Source: Toxoplasma gondii ME49
Lineage: Eukaryota; Apicomplexa; Conoidasida; Eucoccidiorida; Sarcocystidae
Reading direction: 5' to 3'
Length of the DNA: 64,000 nucleotides
Assembly (NCBI RefSeq): GCF_000006565.2
Contig: NC_031473.1
Coordinates: forward strand, 1,364,001-1,428,000
Within the stretch, counting starts at the first letter, position 1, and every line of letters starts with the position of its first letter. The translations under genes were made by a program, and so were the position numbers. Of the stretch, positions 34,976 to 63,654 are shown in pieces. The notes beneath the pieces were generated by a model. That model worked only from the letters and a program-made list of their open reading frames with translations. It was not told where the DNA came from and did no database searches.

Positions 34976-36434
34976 AGACGCGTGCATGCAGCGGACACAA
35001 AGAAACGAAGCCGCAAGAGGGAGAAACGGCATGTTCGAGACTTGCGATCTCGACTCTCAGCGATCGCGGTTGACTGAGGGATACACCGAGAACGCAAAAC
35101 AACGCGACACCACGAAAGGGAGAAACAACGGAGGGAAGAGTGAAAGTCAGGAAGGAGAGGAAAGGGGAGAGGAAAGGGGAGGGGAAAGAGGAGAGAAGGG
35201 AGAAATCGAAACGAGAAAAGAAGAACTAAGAGATCTTGAGGGAGGTCTCGACGCTGCATGTGCTCCTTTGTCACTGGAGGAAGCAGATGCCTTCACAAAT
35301 CTTCGCAAATTGGAAAGTGGAAGACTCTGGAGAGAAAAACCTCGACCTTGCGGTCGCTCTGTAATTGCGTACGACGAGAAATGTGTGCTTTCTGTGCATG
35401 AACTCCGTGAAGGGTGCGTTTCTGACAGGGAAGCGAAGTTGGGGAAGTCGTCTTGGTTGTGCGTATTTCTCACCCTGCTGCATGTGGAGCCGCTCCAAAA
35501 ACCAGTCATTTTCGTGTAAAGAGAAAAGTTTTCTCAAAGCTTCACGGCGCGCATGAACGATCTGCAAAAGTCTCTTTTTTCATCATCTCAGCGACACACA
35601 AGACTTGCGAGAAACGCAACCCCCCTGAGAGACAACGAGGAACTTCCTGCGACTGCTGTACACTTCCCCATTATGAGAGTTCACTTTGCGACAATCGGCT
35701 TTGAGAGAAAACTGCGTTTCTTGGATTTGGGAGAACTGTTCTTTGAGTCAATTGGCGACGGAATCACAGGAAGGAGCTGTGGGCGTTTCACTGGATACTC
35801 GAGGGTGTCCATTTCGCAGCCAGCGTTTCGGTTTCGAGAGGGGTGAAGCTCTTCGTCCAACCCGAGGGGCATCTTTGCTTCTCCTTTCCTCAGACATGTT
35901 GTTTATTTAGAACATTATGGAAGGCAGTTGTTTGCAGAAAGTATTTCTCACGATCGGGGAAGAAGGAGCAGCGCTCTTTTTGCTGCGGTGCGTGCAGTCT
36001 TCGCTCCTGCCTGTTTCGACGTCTCGTTCGAAAGAGATTGCGAGAGAAAACAAACAGGCACTTCCCCCCCCCCCGTGAAAAGCGCTTCGCGATTCACATC
36101 CCCTTGTACAAAAGAGTGCATGCAGGAAGCAGCCAGGTCGACGACACGACGCGTTTACTCAGATCAGATAAGCAGCGTCTCTGCGCATGCACCACTGTTG
36201 ACGAGTAACGATGTCTGTATATATATATATATATATGTAGATATATTTAGGCACCTATACATCTCTCTGTCTCTGTGTATCCATCGATCTATCTATATCT
36301 CTATATGTTATAGATGCACACCAGCACCTCCCTATGCCTACCGTGTCTGAAGTATATTACCTCTAGGAACATCTGTATACCTTTGCGTTTATATATGTCC
36401 ATATGCGTGTATATGTATATACATATATATATAC

Positions 36435-36468
<34 letters not shown>

Positions 36469-37307
36469 GCATGTATAGACCTGTTTTCGCGCATTGTGTG
36501 TTGATTCATGTCTGTGTTGATGTAAATTTGTTTTATTTTTGTGGCGGTTTTCTCTTTATTTGAATGTGAGATACTCTGCGACCACAGTGGTGGGCGACAG
36601 CCAGGCACCGACCTGGCGCGCAGAAGTTGACGAAAAGGACGGACTTGACGTCCACGGAAAGTCGCTTTCCTTTTTTCGTTTTTCAGCTTTGTAGAGCAAA
36701 AACGAGAACACTGGCTTTCTGTCACCTGCGCAAAGGAAGGGGAAGCCGAGACTTCCGTGTTGTAGCCGGTGGTGTAGGCAAAGGAACTCTGCGTTTTTTT
36801 TTTCGCTACCTCTTTGGGGATCTCTCCACTGTTCGCACGAGTCTTCTTTGCATGTTTCTTGCTGGCATTTTCGTTTCTCTTCCCCTCTCGTCAACAAGTC
36901 GAGGCGAACGAAAGGCGAATGCATTTGTCCTCTCCAGTGAAGAACCAGAAAGCTCAAAGGCCGACACCGACGCTCCTTCACCGCAAAAGAAAGATCGACC
37001 GCGTCTCCCCGCTTGTCCCCGGACGCCATCTTTCTCCAGAGGCGTCTCGCGTTTTGAATTGCAGAGAAACAGTCTGAAGAGAACAGCTTCACTCTTTTCT
37101 TGTGGCGTCCTTCGCTGTCGCGCAAACCGCGCGTATACCGGCGAGAGTGTGATGCATGCAACCGCCTGCGCGTGTGTCCAGGCCGCCGTTTTCTCTGGGT
37201 TTCTCGGGATTTCCTGTTTCTTTTCTCCCCTTCTCCTCTTTTGTCTTCCATCTTTGCTGCTCTTGCTTCCGAAAAAACGCGTGGTGGACAGAATTCATGC
37301 GCACACA
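34976..37307 (+). other. Intergenic region, ubiquilin 3' side to SR140 promoter
   Basis: No recognisable gene in 2.3 kb. It contains a G/A tract at about 35155-35205 (runs of GGGG separated by A and GA), a C11 run at 36064-36074, and (TA)-rich arrays at about 36213-36245 and 36405-36475. The 461-codon minus-strand frame 36556-37941 covers the SR140 5' leader and first exons antisense and is a composition artefact. The plus-strand frame 34947-35519 continues past the ubiquilin stop in another frame. Confidence 0.5.
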
Positions 37308-53256
<15,949 letters not shown>

Positions 53257-55682
53257 GTAAGTCCGCGCTTTTCCGTGCTTTCGGCATGCCAGAAGAGGCG
53301 ATGAAAAGAATACCAACAAGGCCTCGTCTCAGCATGTCCCTATCCCCTACCGTAGCTAGATCCGAAACCCCTGTACACAAAACTTCTATTTATGCAGATA
53401 TCTATTCAATACAAATATATCCATACACATCTATATGTAAAAATATATATATATATATATATATGCGTTTCTTCTCGTTTCTCTCCCATTCTGTCTCTGT
53501 GTGTATGTACACCTTTCTGATTGTATCTACATGTGCGTGTATATGTATAATATAAATGTGGAGTACATGGGTATATTTTTATATGCTTACATATACATAT
53601 TCATGATGGTAAGGTGTCTGATGACAGAGAGGAACATCTGCGGGTTCACTGCGCGCTCTCGTGTTTGAAGGAAGCTGAGAAAAAGAAGCAAGCGATGTTG
53701 CTTCCCCCTTGACAGCTATCGAATATTCACGGAGAGGCGCATGCGCTGATACATGCAGATCTGTTCATGCGGATGCGTTTTGCGTCTTTCGCCTGTAAGG
53801 TCGTTCGTTTCGGACTTTTGTTGAACGATCTTCTTTCTCGTTTTTGTGATGTGCGTCTTTTCAGCGGAAGAGGCAAGTTCCTTTCGACTTCTTTCTCGCT
53901 TTTCTCATTCCCTGTTTCTTCTTCTCCGAGCTTTCGTCTTTCGTTTCTTGCCCAGACAACAGCTTTGCCGCAGTGCACCTCACTTTCGCGTTTGAATCCC
54001 GTAGACACCTTCTGTGTCTTGATTTCTGCAGCAGTCGCGTCTTAAATTCGAGAAATAAAAATGCACTAGGAAGCAGGCAACTCCACTAGGGAAACGTTCT
54101 GTTACACAACCGAAAACAACCATATTCGGAAAAAGGAAAAACGAAATCGGAAAAATCCAGTAAATGAATAATGAGTCGCCAACCAACTCTTACAGTCACA
54201 GCGTCCTCATATGCGGTTCGCCACAGATGCGTGCGGCTGTATCTGCACACGCATGTATATATATATATATTTATATAAATATATATATATATATATGTAT
54301 TTAAATTTAAACTGCACACATTTGTGATTTGCATGTATGCATTCTGCAGTACTACTTGCACACTGCACCTTTCACATATGAATATGAAAATATATTTGTA
54401 TATATATATATATATATTTATATATATTTAGGTGTATGTGTATTTTTTTGTGTGCGGGTTGTTGCGTGGTTGATGCATGTTGGTGTCTTTTTCCTTGTCG
54501 ATCACTGACAATGCTGCTGTGTTTTTCTTTTTTTCAGACCCCATGGAAGTTCGTCTCTGTCTCATTCGAGACCTTCGAAACTGTCCTGTTCCTAGCTTCA
54601 AAGTCATTTCCTTTTCGTTTTCTCTGACCTGCGAAAAAATCGTTTTTTCTTGTCTCCCTTTCTCGCTTCGCGGTTCGTTCGTCGCCGCAAAGCTCTCGCT
54701 CTACTGTAAAAGGCTGTGCGTCCGGTTCTTCCTTTCTTCTTCTTTTCGTTCTCTGTCTCTTCTGTCTGCCCTCGTCGCCCTCCGGCCTCTGGGCCGCTGG
54801 TGTGCGGCAGAAAAAGCGTACAATGAAATTCAATTTTCCATGCTCAATAAGCTGAAAGCCTCAAAGTCTAGAGGACTTCTCCCAGTTCTCAGCGTCTGAG
54901 AAAAGAGTCCGAGAAACTCCGTCGCGGAAGAGAGAGGAAACGACAGTCCGACACACCAGGTGGACAGCAGTGACGGAGGCGTGAAGTGCAACGGAGACAG
55001 AGACAGAGGGAGAGGCAGAGGATGAGACAGGAAAGGGAGAAGAAAAGAACAAGAGAGAAAGAGCTTTGAAGAGACTGAAAAAACGAGAGACGTTCAGACA
55101 GAGAGAGAAGAGAGGAAACGGATCCCCACAGAGAGAAAAGAAAGAGAAGAGAGTATCACAGAGAGAGAAGAAAAGTCTCGACCGAATGCCGAGGGGGCAG
55201 CATGGCAGGAGCAGCGCTCAGTTGATGTTTTCAAAAAAAGTCGTTCAGTGGTAGAGACGGCAGGGGAAATGCAGAAACAATCCTGTGCGGTTTCTGCGAA
55301 CCTGTCCTTTCCACACTGGTTCTTGATTTTTGCTTAAGAAGGCCAATCGCTTTTCTCTCCTGAATCCCCGAAACTCCACACTGTGGAGTGCGGAAGTTGC
55401 AGACAATTTTTTCGCGGCTTCGAACAGAGCACTCAAACAGCCGCAAATATCCAGATTCACAAACGTACATGAATATCTTGGACAAAAATAGGCACCTGTA
55501 AATTGATAAAAACATTCTCTCAGCCTTGTCACTTGTGAAAAGGCTCTTTCTACAGTCTCCCGTGTGTCAAAGCGAAGGGGAGAAGCAAAGGAAACCACTA
55601 CACTAAAAGATCATTTACACTTATATATATATATATATATATACTTACATAAAAGCAAGCGTGAATGATTGCATATGTATAG

Positions 55683-55726
<44 letters not shown>

Positions 55727-56043
55727 GTAGAAATGCATTCGAAAGCCTGTCTGCGCATATGGTAGCAGGGAGTTATACCTACGAAGGTTTAATATTCTCT
55801 GAATTTGTAGGTATTTGGACGCAGATGTAGATTTGTTTCACCACGAATGCATGCGCGCGCGCAGGTGTACGGTGGAAAGCAATGTGAAGAAGCGCCGCGG
55901 CAGACGCAGTTTAGCCGGCTGAAGCGACGCGCGTAAAAGAATAGAAGTCCGCGTCAGACTCCCGCCTTTTTTCCGCAGACACGGAGAGGACTTGATTTGT
56001 TCTCGCCCTGCCAGAGCGCGCAACTCCAGCTGCATGCGTTTCT
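53257..56043. other. SR140 3' end and convergent spacer to the Orai-like gene
   Basis: Candidate SR140 terminal pieces are a 12-nt exon at about 53869 (CGGAAGAGGCAA before a GT) and an exon after GCGGCAG near 54810 that would end at about 54855; neither is certain. The rest is (TA)n-rich (54254-54298, 54395-54430, 55622-55643, 55684-55724) with an A/G-rich stretch at 55000-55180. I see no independent gene. Confidence 0.4.
55684..55724. repeat. (TA)n microsatellite
   Basis: Uninterrupted TA dinucleotide run of about 20 units, the longest pure run I found. It lies in the spacer between SR140 and the Orai-like gene, next to a shorter one at 55622-55643. Confidence 0.95.
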
Positions 56044-56448
56044 TCAGATGCGCTTGCCAAAGGAGGCGTCGAAGACGAAGCCTCCGAGACTGGGATCTTC
56101 TCTCCCCGTCAGTTCCGCGCCGATGTCTCTCACTGGGCTGGCCTTCAGAGAGCCAGAGGAGAAGTTCTGAGGGACGAACTTCGCGCGCAACTGCGCAGAT
56201 CTGAGAGCGAGGAGGTAGGCGAACGAGAGGAAGACGCCGGAAACCATCGCCGCGGAAAGGAACGGAAACATACTGAAGACTGCAAAGATCGACGCCGCCA
56301 GATAACACAGCAGGCCCAGGCGAAAAAGGACCAGGCAGTGTCTGTACATCCTCTCCATGATTCCAATCGCCTACGCAACACACAGAGTCAAAGGCCGGAC
56401 TCTCAATAAAAACAAAAAATCCAGAAACATACACAGACACAAACATAA

Positions 56449-56481
<33 letters not shown>

Positions 56482-57170
56482 AAGAGAAATGAAGATGGAT
56501 GTATAGATTAGATATATATATATATATATATATATAAATTTATATACATTTATTTATGTAAAAAAGAGGGTGGATTGGCACTGAAAGGCAACGGGCATCT
56601 GTGAGAAAAGACGATAAAAATAGTCTGTTGTTCTGCATTGTTCTGTGATCGTCACATATGCCGAAATTGAGATTTTCTTGTAACAGGACAGCAGTTCGGC
56701 CTCGGCAGCATTTTTGTCGTTCGCCTCTATGTTTTTTCGTTTTCTCACTCCTCTTTTTCGTGTTTTCTCGCGTTCCCCCGTTCTTGCGTTGGCGCGCCCT
56801 TCGTTTTTTCCGGCTCTTCTGCGTTTTTTCTTTGCTTCTATCGGTGTCGCACCACGGTGTAGGATTCGTCGCCGCGGCCTGTGAGAGCTTTTCCCGGTCC
56901 GAACAGCGAGCAGAGGACGCTGACGACCAGGAGAACAAGGTTGAATCCCATCGCGCCTCCAGCCGCGAGGACGAAGAGGAGATTCGCGCTCTTCGTATCT
57001 TGGCCGCGCGTATGGATGAGGCTGACCGAAGAGGCAAAGCCGCCGAGAAAGGCGGCGAGCACCCCGAACCTCTTGAAGACATCTATCCAGTAACGAAGCT
57101 CCAGATGTCGAATTTCCAGCGTCTCACATGCCAGATCCGCCACTACCCGAGTCTTGTTCGCTTGCAGCAT
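56044..57170 (-). CDS. Four-transmembrane protein resembling Orai calcium channels
   Basis: Exons 57170-56856 and 56370-56044 (phase 0); 213 residues, ATG at 57170. Four hydrophobic helices: about 35-52 (FGVLAAFLGGFASSVSLI), 63-90 (LLFVLAAGGAMGFNLVLLVV), 117-138 (CLVLFRLGLLCYLAASIFAV) and 144-162 (SAAMVSGVFLSFAYLLAL), with both ends predicted cytosolic. Helix 1 is preceded by an amphipathic basic helix and contains A..L.GFA, the sequence around the Orai pore helix. Helix 3 is introduced by ERMYRH, matching ERMHRH, which I recall just before helix 3 of animal Orai1; helix 4 starts AA...S as there. The pore glutamate position (Orai1 E106) aligns with Ile52, so ion selectivity could not be the same. 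The soluble tail ends DASFGKRI. If not Orai-related, it is an unknown tetraspan protein. Confidence 0.75.
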
Positions 57171-59187
57171 CTTTTTTCCGGCTCATTCGAACGCGAAGAG
57201 AGACGCAAAAGACGAAGGAGAGAAGGCAGGAGATGCAGGTGAAGTGCCAGAGGCGGCGGGAGAAAAGAGAGAGACCGCATGTGAGAGACTCTTGACGAGA
57301 TACGGCAGGGTGATGCAGAGAGGGATAAGAAGAGATAACGAGAGGGAGAAGAAAAGGTTCAAGACAAGAAATGAGGAAGCAGCCAGGGAAAAGAAGACGA
57401 CTCTAGTGGTGCACTGACGAGGGCAGGGAAGGGCAGAAGTCAACTGCGACAACGAAAACTATAAAACAATTCAGACGCGGAGAGAAAGAAGGCAAGCCGC
57501 GAAGACAAGCGAGCTACGGCGCGGAGGTTTGACGGCCTCTCGCGAGAGACGGAGAGAAGTCTTCAGGCGAGTCTGCTGCTGCTTCTGCGTGAGGTTCGCC
57601 AAGGGGAAAGAAAATCCGAAAAGAGCAAAGACCTTTTCTAAAGGACTCTCGCCGTCTTCGCTCAACTGTCTGCTGGAGCGGTGTCTTGCACAGCGAGAGC
57701 TCTCGCGTCCTGTGTGACTGTTCAGAGAGGACGGGGGAAAGACATCACAGAAGAAGAGGAGGCGAGAAAGACGACTTAAAGGAAACTCTTTTGAAAAGGG
57801 AATTTCTCCCAGAAGTGAAGGAACTCCTCAGCTCCAAATGTGTCTCCTTTTTCTCCTCTCGCAGCTCGAAAGCGACTGCTGCGCGAGCAGACCGTCAAGA
57901 GGGTCCACGCCTCTGCGGCTGTGCTTCTTCTCCTTTCGAGAAACCGGAAGAGCCGGTGGCGACGTCCCCAGCCTCTCTTTGCGAGGAAAAAGAAAAAAGC
58001 ATGGCAGTGCGGCCCTCTCTCTCTCTTTCTGACTCTCGCGTTCCTCTCGCGCCTGCCGGGAATCCTCCCTGCGGCGAGCTGGGCGGTTGACTCCGAATAT
58101 AAGCCGACAATCGAGACAAGGCGCGTAAAGGCGCATGCCTGCCTGTCTCGACCCTCCTCTCTCTCTTTCTCGCCGAGACTGTGGAGAGCCGAAGACACGG
58201 ACGAAGCAAGACCGAGCCGCCTCGTGGTTTTCAGGCGCGTTTGCTCTCTTCCTTCGAGGGATAAAAGACCGCAGTTCTGCGCATGCAGACAGATTGACAC
58301 ATACGCAGATAACTGTCTGGAGGCGCCTGTTGTGCACAGGGACTGAGGTCAAAGAAGGAGAGGCGAAGGTGAGCATTCGCTTGCGCCCGGAGAGCCAGCG
58401 AAGCTCTTCACTCTCGCGTTTCTCTTTCTCTCTTCCCTCGTTTTCGTTTGTCAGTTGCTGAGAGTGACGGCCGGAGCGCCTCGTGGAAAAGATAAGGCGT
58501 CGGTCGGTCCTCTCTGCTCATGTCCGGGCCGCTCGACATGAACACCACGAAACAAAGAGAGAAAGACAAAGAGGAAAAGGAGGAAATCCTGGAGGCGTTC
58601 GTGAGCGAGAAAACCTCGAAAGAGGAGCATTCATTTAAACACCGTTTCAAAGGAAAGCGCATCATGTCTCCTTTTCTCCCCAACGCCTTCTCGGCATACC
58701 GGTTTCTTGCCGACGCCTTCTGCTTCCTTCGCTCTTGTGTTTTCATCTTCTTCTTCGTGTGTAGTCGCCTTCACTGCTTTTCTCGCAGTGTTTTTCCAGA
58801 ACGCTTGCGCTCCCCTTTCACTAGACTCTCCTCTTGCGCTCCCTGTTCTAAAACCATGGACAGGACCGCGGACGTCCGTCGCGCTCTCGATCTCCCGACA
58901 CTGTCGTGACCGCGAGAAAAAGAACGCCCCTCACCTCAATTCATTTGCTTCTCTTTCTTCTTCCTCTCGCTTTCTTGTTTCTTTCTCCTCTCGCTTTCTT
59001 GTTTCTTTCTCCTCTCGCTTTCTTGTTTCTTTCTCCTCTCGCTATCTTGTTTCTTTCTCCTCTCGCTTTCTTGTTTCTTTCTCCTCTCGCTTTCTTGTTT
59101 CTTTCTTGTTTCTTTCTCCTCTTGCTTTCTTGTTCCTCGTTTTCGTTTTCCCTTGCTGGCGCGTTTCTTCGTCGAATTCTTTCCAGG
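57171..59187. promoter_or_regulatory. Divergent promoter region, Orai-like gene and Sec1
   Basis: 2.0 kb between divergent starts. It contains several 100-180-codon open frames with no family signature and, just before the Sec1 ATG, a pyrimidine-rich 24-bp tandem repeat. The plus-strand frame 58520-58909 begins with an ATG but matches nothing I know. Confidence 0.45.
58957..59135 (+). repeat. 24-bp pyrimidine-rich minisatellite upstream of Sec1
   Basis: About seven copies of CTTTCTCCTCTCGCTTTC+TTGTTT, nearly identical (one T-to-A and one C-to-T change, one partial copy), ending some 50 bp before the start codon. The read-through peptide repeats RFLVSFSS, which is an artefact of the 24-bp period. 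Confidence 0.9.
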
Positions 59188-62100
59188 ATGTCATTTAAGG
59201 CCATCTGCAAACGCCGTAAGTCTCTTTGGAAAGTGACTGAGGGGGGAACGCGCTCAGAATCTTTTTTCTTAAACTCTCCCTCCTGGGGAGAGCCGTGTCT
59301 TCCTGCCTTCTCTTCTCACGCTCTGTTTTTCTTCCTCGACATCGCGTGGATCTTCACACCCGGAACTCCTCCAGATCTTTCTTGATTTGCTTGTTTGTGC
59401 TTCTCGTTCTTCACCCCTATCTCATTCGTCACCCCTTCCACGCATCTCCGTCTTCACCTATCTGTCTTTTACTTTCTCCATCTCTCCTCACTGATCTTCC
59501 TCCACATATCTCTGTATCTTCGTCTACTTTCATTCTGTGCCTCTCTCGAGCTTCATTCAATTCGTTCTCGTTTGATCGTTTTCTGCCTCTGCATCTTCAT
59601 TCTTTTCCCACTGCAGGCGCAAGTCTCTCTCTCTCTCGCTCTGCTTCGCCTTCCTTCTCGCCGTCTACCTCCCCGTTCACCCCTCCCTTAGTCTCTCCGT
59701 CCTTCCCTCTCTCTTTCCCTGTGTCCTTCCCGTTCCGTTTTTCTTTTCCTCGCGTTCCAGTTCTCCTCGTTCCTCTCCTTTCTCTGCTGTCCTTGCCTGC
59801 TTTCTCCCTGCTCCCCATGGCCATGCCCTTGGTCCTGCGTCTGTGGCTTCAGGTCTCTTGGACGAGATGGTGCGACACACAACGCGAGGACAGAACTACA
59901 TCGTCATGCTTGTGGACGACCGCAGTTTGAGAATTCTCTCTGCATGCTGCAATGTGTACGACGTTCTGGAGGAAGGCGTTACGGGTGAGTTGTTTCTTTC
60001 TCCGGACGCGACGGCTCTTCCTTTTCGAGAGAACGGCGATGAGATTCGAAACTCGACAGAGGCGAGATCCGCTTTCCCAACGAGCACAAAGAGATCACGA
60101 AGGCGCGGACAACGCACCCGCCCACACTTTACACAGTGTCGCCTGCGCTTTTGTCGACTCTTGTTCTGTCTATCTCCCTTCTCTTTACAGGCTTCCTCTC
60201 TCCATCTGTTCTTCTATCCGTCCTCGTCGTTCTTTCTCTTCCTTTCGTCTTCTCTTTCTCTTTCTTTTGTCTTCTCTTTCTCTTCCTTTTGTCTTCTCTT
60301 TCTCTTTCTTTTGTCTTCTCTTTCTCTTTCTTTTGTGTTCTCTTTCTCTTCAGTTTTTCTCGTGTTTCTGTGCGTTCCGTCTGACGCGCCGTTTGCGCAT
60401 CGCTTTCTCTCTGCAGTCATCGAGCCTGTCTGCCAGCACCGTCAGCCACTGCCTGACTTGGACGCGCTCTACTTTGTCTCCCCGGAAACCGCTTCTGTGG
60501 ACGCGATTTTGCGCGATTTTTCTTCGGACAAAAATCAGTACAATCGCATCCAAGTCTACTTCACTTCGCCTCTCCGTGAGTCTAGGAACGGCCTTTTCAC
60601 GAGCTTGGGAAGGCCGTTCGCCGTCCCCTGCAACCCACTGTGTCGCTTGAGAGAAAGGACGCGGACTGGAACGGCGAACATGCGGCTCGGGGTGTTTGGG
60701 ACTCTCTCGTCTGATGCAGAGTTTCCTCATCGTTCCAAATCTTCCACTGCTTCAGTCAGGTTGAGCCGCAGTTGACGGAGGAAGACGTTAGTCGTTTGCG
60801 GTCTTCGGTGGGGTGTTCGAGACAGAGGAAAAAGCGCAGGAAAAGCGAAGACGGCGACAGAACCGGGGCTGCGAACGAGGGATTCAAGTGCGTAAGATGA
60901 CATGCAGGAGAGAGCAAGAAAAGGAAAAGACTCTCTCTTCTCTTCTCCCTGTCTCTTCTTCTCCGTCTTTCCTTCTGCGTTTCTGCTGCGTTTTCTCCCT
61001 GCTCTTTTCATTTGCCTCTGCTCCGTGCACGTTTCCTGCCAGCGCCAGGCGGTCAGGTCTTGCGGAAGTTCGCGAGATGCCCGAACATTCTTCCGCGCAT
61101 TCGCGCCTTCGTTGAATTTAACCTCGACTTCATAGGTGAGAACGTGAGGTCGTCGCAAGACGTGGAAGAGTCGAACGCCAACTCACTCGGCCGTTGCTTT
61201 TTTTGAGAGGCGTAGTGTGCACTCGACTCAACGGGTGCTTTCTGCACTGACCTATTTTGAGGTCGCAGGCCGACGCGGCTAGACGGCTGTTTCGAAAGCC
61301 AGGCATGCAACTCGAAACGCAAATGTCTCAGCTTCTCTCAGCTTCTTTCACCGTTCCCCGACCCCACCTCGGGCCGTCCGCCTCGTCTCTCGAAGTTCCT
61401 GTCTGCATCCTTTGTTCTCTCCAGTTTGTTCTCGAATGGATCTCGATCGTCCCTGTCAACCGCTCTCCGGCGGTGGTTCGCCTGCACTTCTTGTGGAGCT
61501 CCTTCTGTGTGAAAGGGTGGTTTTCGAGGTTTCTTTCTCAGAACTCTTCGTTCAGGAACGCGAGCCTTCTGAACGTGACGAACCTCTCCACGAGTCTCCA
61601 ACAGCGCCTGCATCAGATGTTTGTTCCTTGCCTCAGCTCAAGAGCAGCGTGTGTTTCACCTCGACCGGCCCTCCGACTTCGTCGACCTTTTCCGCGGCCA
61701 GGACGCTGAGAAACTCGACCGCATTGCCACTCAAGTAATTTTTCTTTCCCTCTCTTCTCGACGTCGTTTTCTGCGGTGCTTCTTTGTCGCCGCTTCTCTC
61801 TCGTCTTCGCTGTCCGTCGTCAGTCTTTCCCCGTCGCCTTTTCGCATCAAGAGCTCCTCTTGCTCCTCTCGCTTCTTCTTCTTCCTCTACGCTCTCACTG
61901 CTTACTTTTCTCGTCTGTGTTCTTCCTCGCGCGCTGTCTGTCTCGAGTCCTTCGTCTCGCCTCGTCCTCCTCTGTGCTCTGCGTCACCTCCACCTTTCTC
62001 TTCAGGCGCGACTTGTGCAGTTCCTCGGAGTGCAGTGTTTCTCGCTCTCTGCGCGTTTCCACAGCTCTTCACCCTGTGCGCTTCTCTCGGAGAAACGCCG

Positions 62101-63654
62101 GCCATTCGTTTCCAGAAGAATCTTCGAGGATGCGCTAAAGCAGTTGCTACCTGTCTTTACGACAAGCTTCGACACGCTGAATTCAAGGTAAAGTCTCTCT
62201 CCTCTGCACTCGTCTCCTCTCAACTGCATCTCGTTCTTGTCTTTTTTCGTCGTCTTCTTTTCTTCCTCGTCTCCGCCAGGTTCCGCGCTTCCTGGTGAGC
62301 TCGTGACATTCTTCCTCTTCCTCCTTTCTTTGTACCAGTCCTTCTGTCTTCCCTGTCTTCTCCTCGGCTGCGTCTTCTCCGCGTCTCTTTGCTGTCTCCT
62401 CGTTTCCCCTCGTTCTCCCTTTCTTCGCTTTCTGCTCAATGCGAGGCCCCAGCGAACGGAACGACTCACCAGGAAAAAAGGATCTGCTCGTTCGCTTTGC
62501 TACCTCGCCTGTCCTCTCGTCTTTCTCTCCAGCAAACCTCCGAACCGGGAGAGTCCACCCTGCTCATTGTAGATCGATCCGTTGACCTCGCAACTCTCTT
62601 CATCCACGAGTATACGTACCAAGTAGGTCACCGTTCTCAACGACCCAAATCCTAAATCTCCACTCTCATGCCTACGTGACGCTGATCATCTGCGTCTTGC
62701 TGCCTACATATATATATATATATATATATGAATCTATATGTATAAATCTATATGTATATATATATATATATATAAATGCATGTAGCGACATTCATACATA
62801 TTGGCATATGTGTACATAGCTGTTTGTAGGCGATACATTTGAATTCTGTGTCTTCTGTGTAGACAGCAGATGGTGTTGCGTTCCTGTTTTCGTTCGAGTT
62901 CTCGAGCTGTGTCTGCAGAACTCCGAGACAGCGACCTGCTGCAGATGGTGTCTTGCCCAGCCTGTCTGGTTTTCAGTAGAAAGAGATGCAGAGACGTCCT
63001 GTATGCCTCCGAAGTTCAGAAAACCTTCAAGTTGCCGTGCTCGAAATCCGTCGAAAGGGCTGCGAGTCGATTCAGGACGACGCGCGACGCGCTCCGAAGC
63101 AGAAGTGGACACAATTGAAGGCTCCCTCTTACTGTCTTTGCCTCCAGGCGCTGGTGTATGATGTTCTCAACATCGCGACAAGTTCGTTCACGAAACTGCT
63201 TGCAAACAAAGAAGAAGACGAAGACGCCATCCGAGAAAACACCTTCCAGTAAATACCCCACGCAGATCGACTCAGACTTCACATGCATGCTCGTCTATGC
63301 ATATGCATATATATATATATATTTATATAGTTACATATACGCATATATATATATATATATTTATATAGTTACATATACGCATATATATATATATACATTT
63401 TATGAAAATGTAGAAATGTGTGTGCATGGAAGTATGTAACATTTTCTATTTCTCTGTATATATATATATATATATGTATATATATGTATGTATACATGCT
63501 GTGCATTGGCGTTACGGTGTTCTCTGTGACAGTGAGCCTGGCTGGTGAGTGAACAAGAGAACGCAGAACCATGTTTTGATGGCAGGGCGTTTTTTTCAAT
63601 TTTTTTCGCAGGTACGAAATCGTCAACAACCTCGGCAAACACGAGAAGAAGCGG
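59188..63654 (+). CDS. Sec1/Munc18 (SM) family protein, N-terminal part, runs off right edge
   Basis: SM proteins clasp syntaxins and SNARE bundles to drive membrane fusion; in coccidia this could serve plasma-membrane or secretory-organelle exocytosis. Exons in phase: 59188-59215, 59853-59984, 60417-60575, 61043-61135, 61637-61734, 62065-62187, 62533-62622, 63148-63248, 63612-63654; 289 codons so far. Sequence follows Munc18 closely: MSFKAICKRRLLDEMV, NYIVMLVDDRSLRILSACC, EGVTVIEPVCQHRQPLPDL, ALYFVSPETASVDAILRDF, LFTLCASLGETPAIRF, STLLIVDRSVDL, FIHEYTYQALVYDVL. This is the Sec1/Munc18 branch rather than Vps33, Vps45 or Sly1, judged from the LVVD..S.R.LS.CC block. The first exon has only 28 coding nt. 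The C-terminal half lies beyond the window. Confidence 0.93.
60246..60355 (+). repeat. 22-bp pyrimidine minisatellite in Sec1 intron 2
   Basis: About five copies of GTCTTCTCTTTCTCTTTC+TTTT, with one to two changes per copy, lying in the intron just upstream of the acceptor at 60416. Confidence 0.85.
63308..63398 (+). repeat. Two-copy direct repeat of a TA array with flank
   Basis: A unit of about 53 bp (TA run, TTTATATAGTTACATATACG) occurs twice in direct succession, a recent tandem duplication within a Sec1 intron. Confidence 0.85.

Noticed and set aside
63308..63398. CRISPR-like direct repeats
   Set aside because: Two copies of a TA-rich intronic unit in a eukaryotic gene; no spacers and no cas genes.
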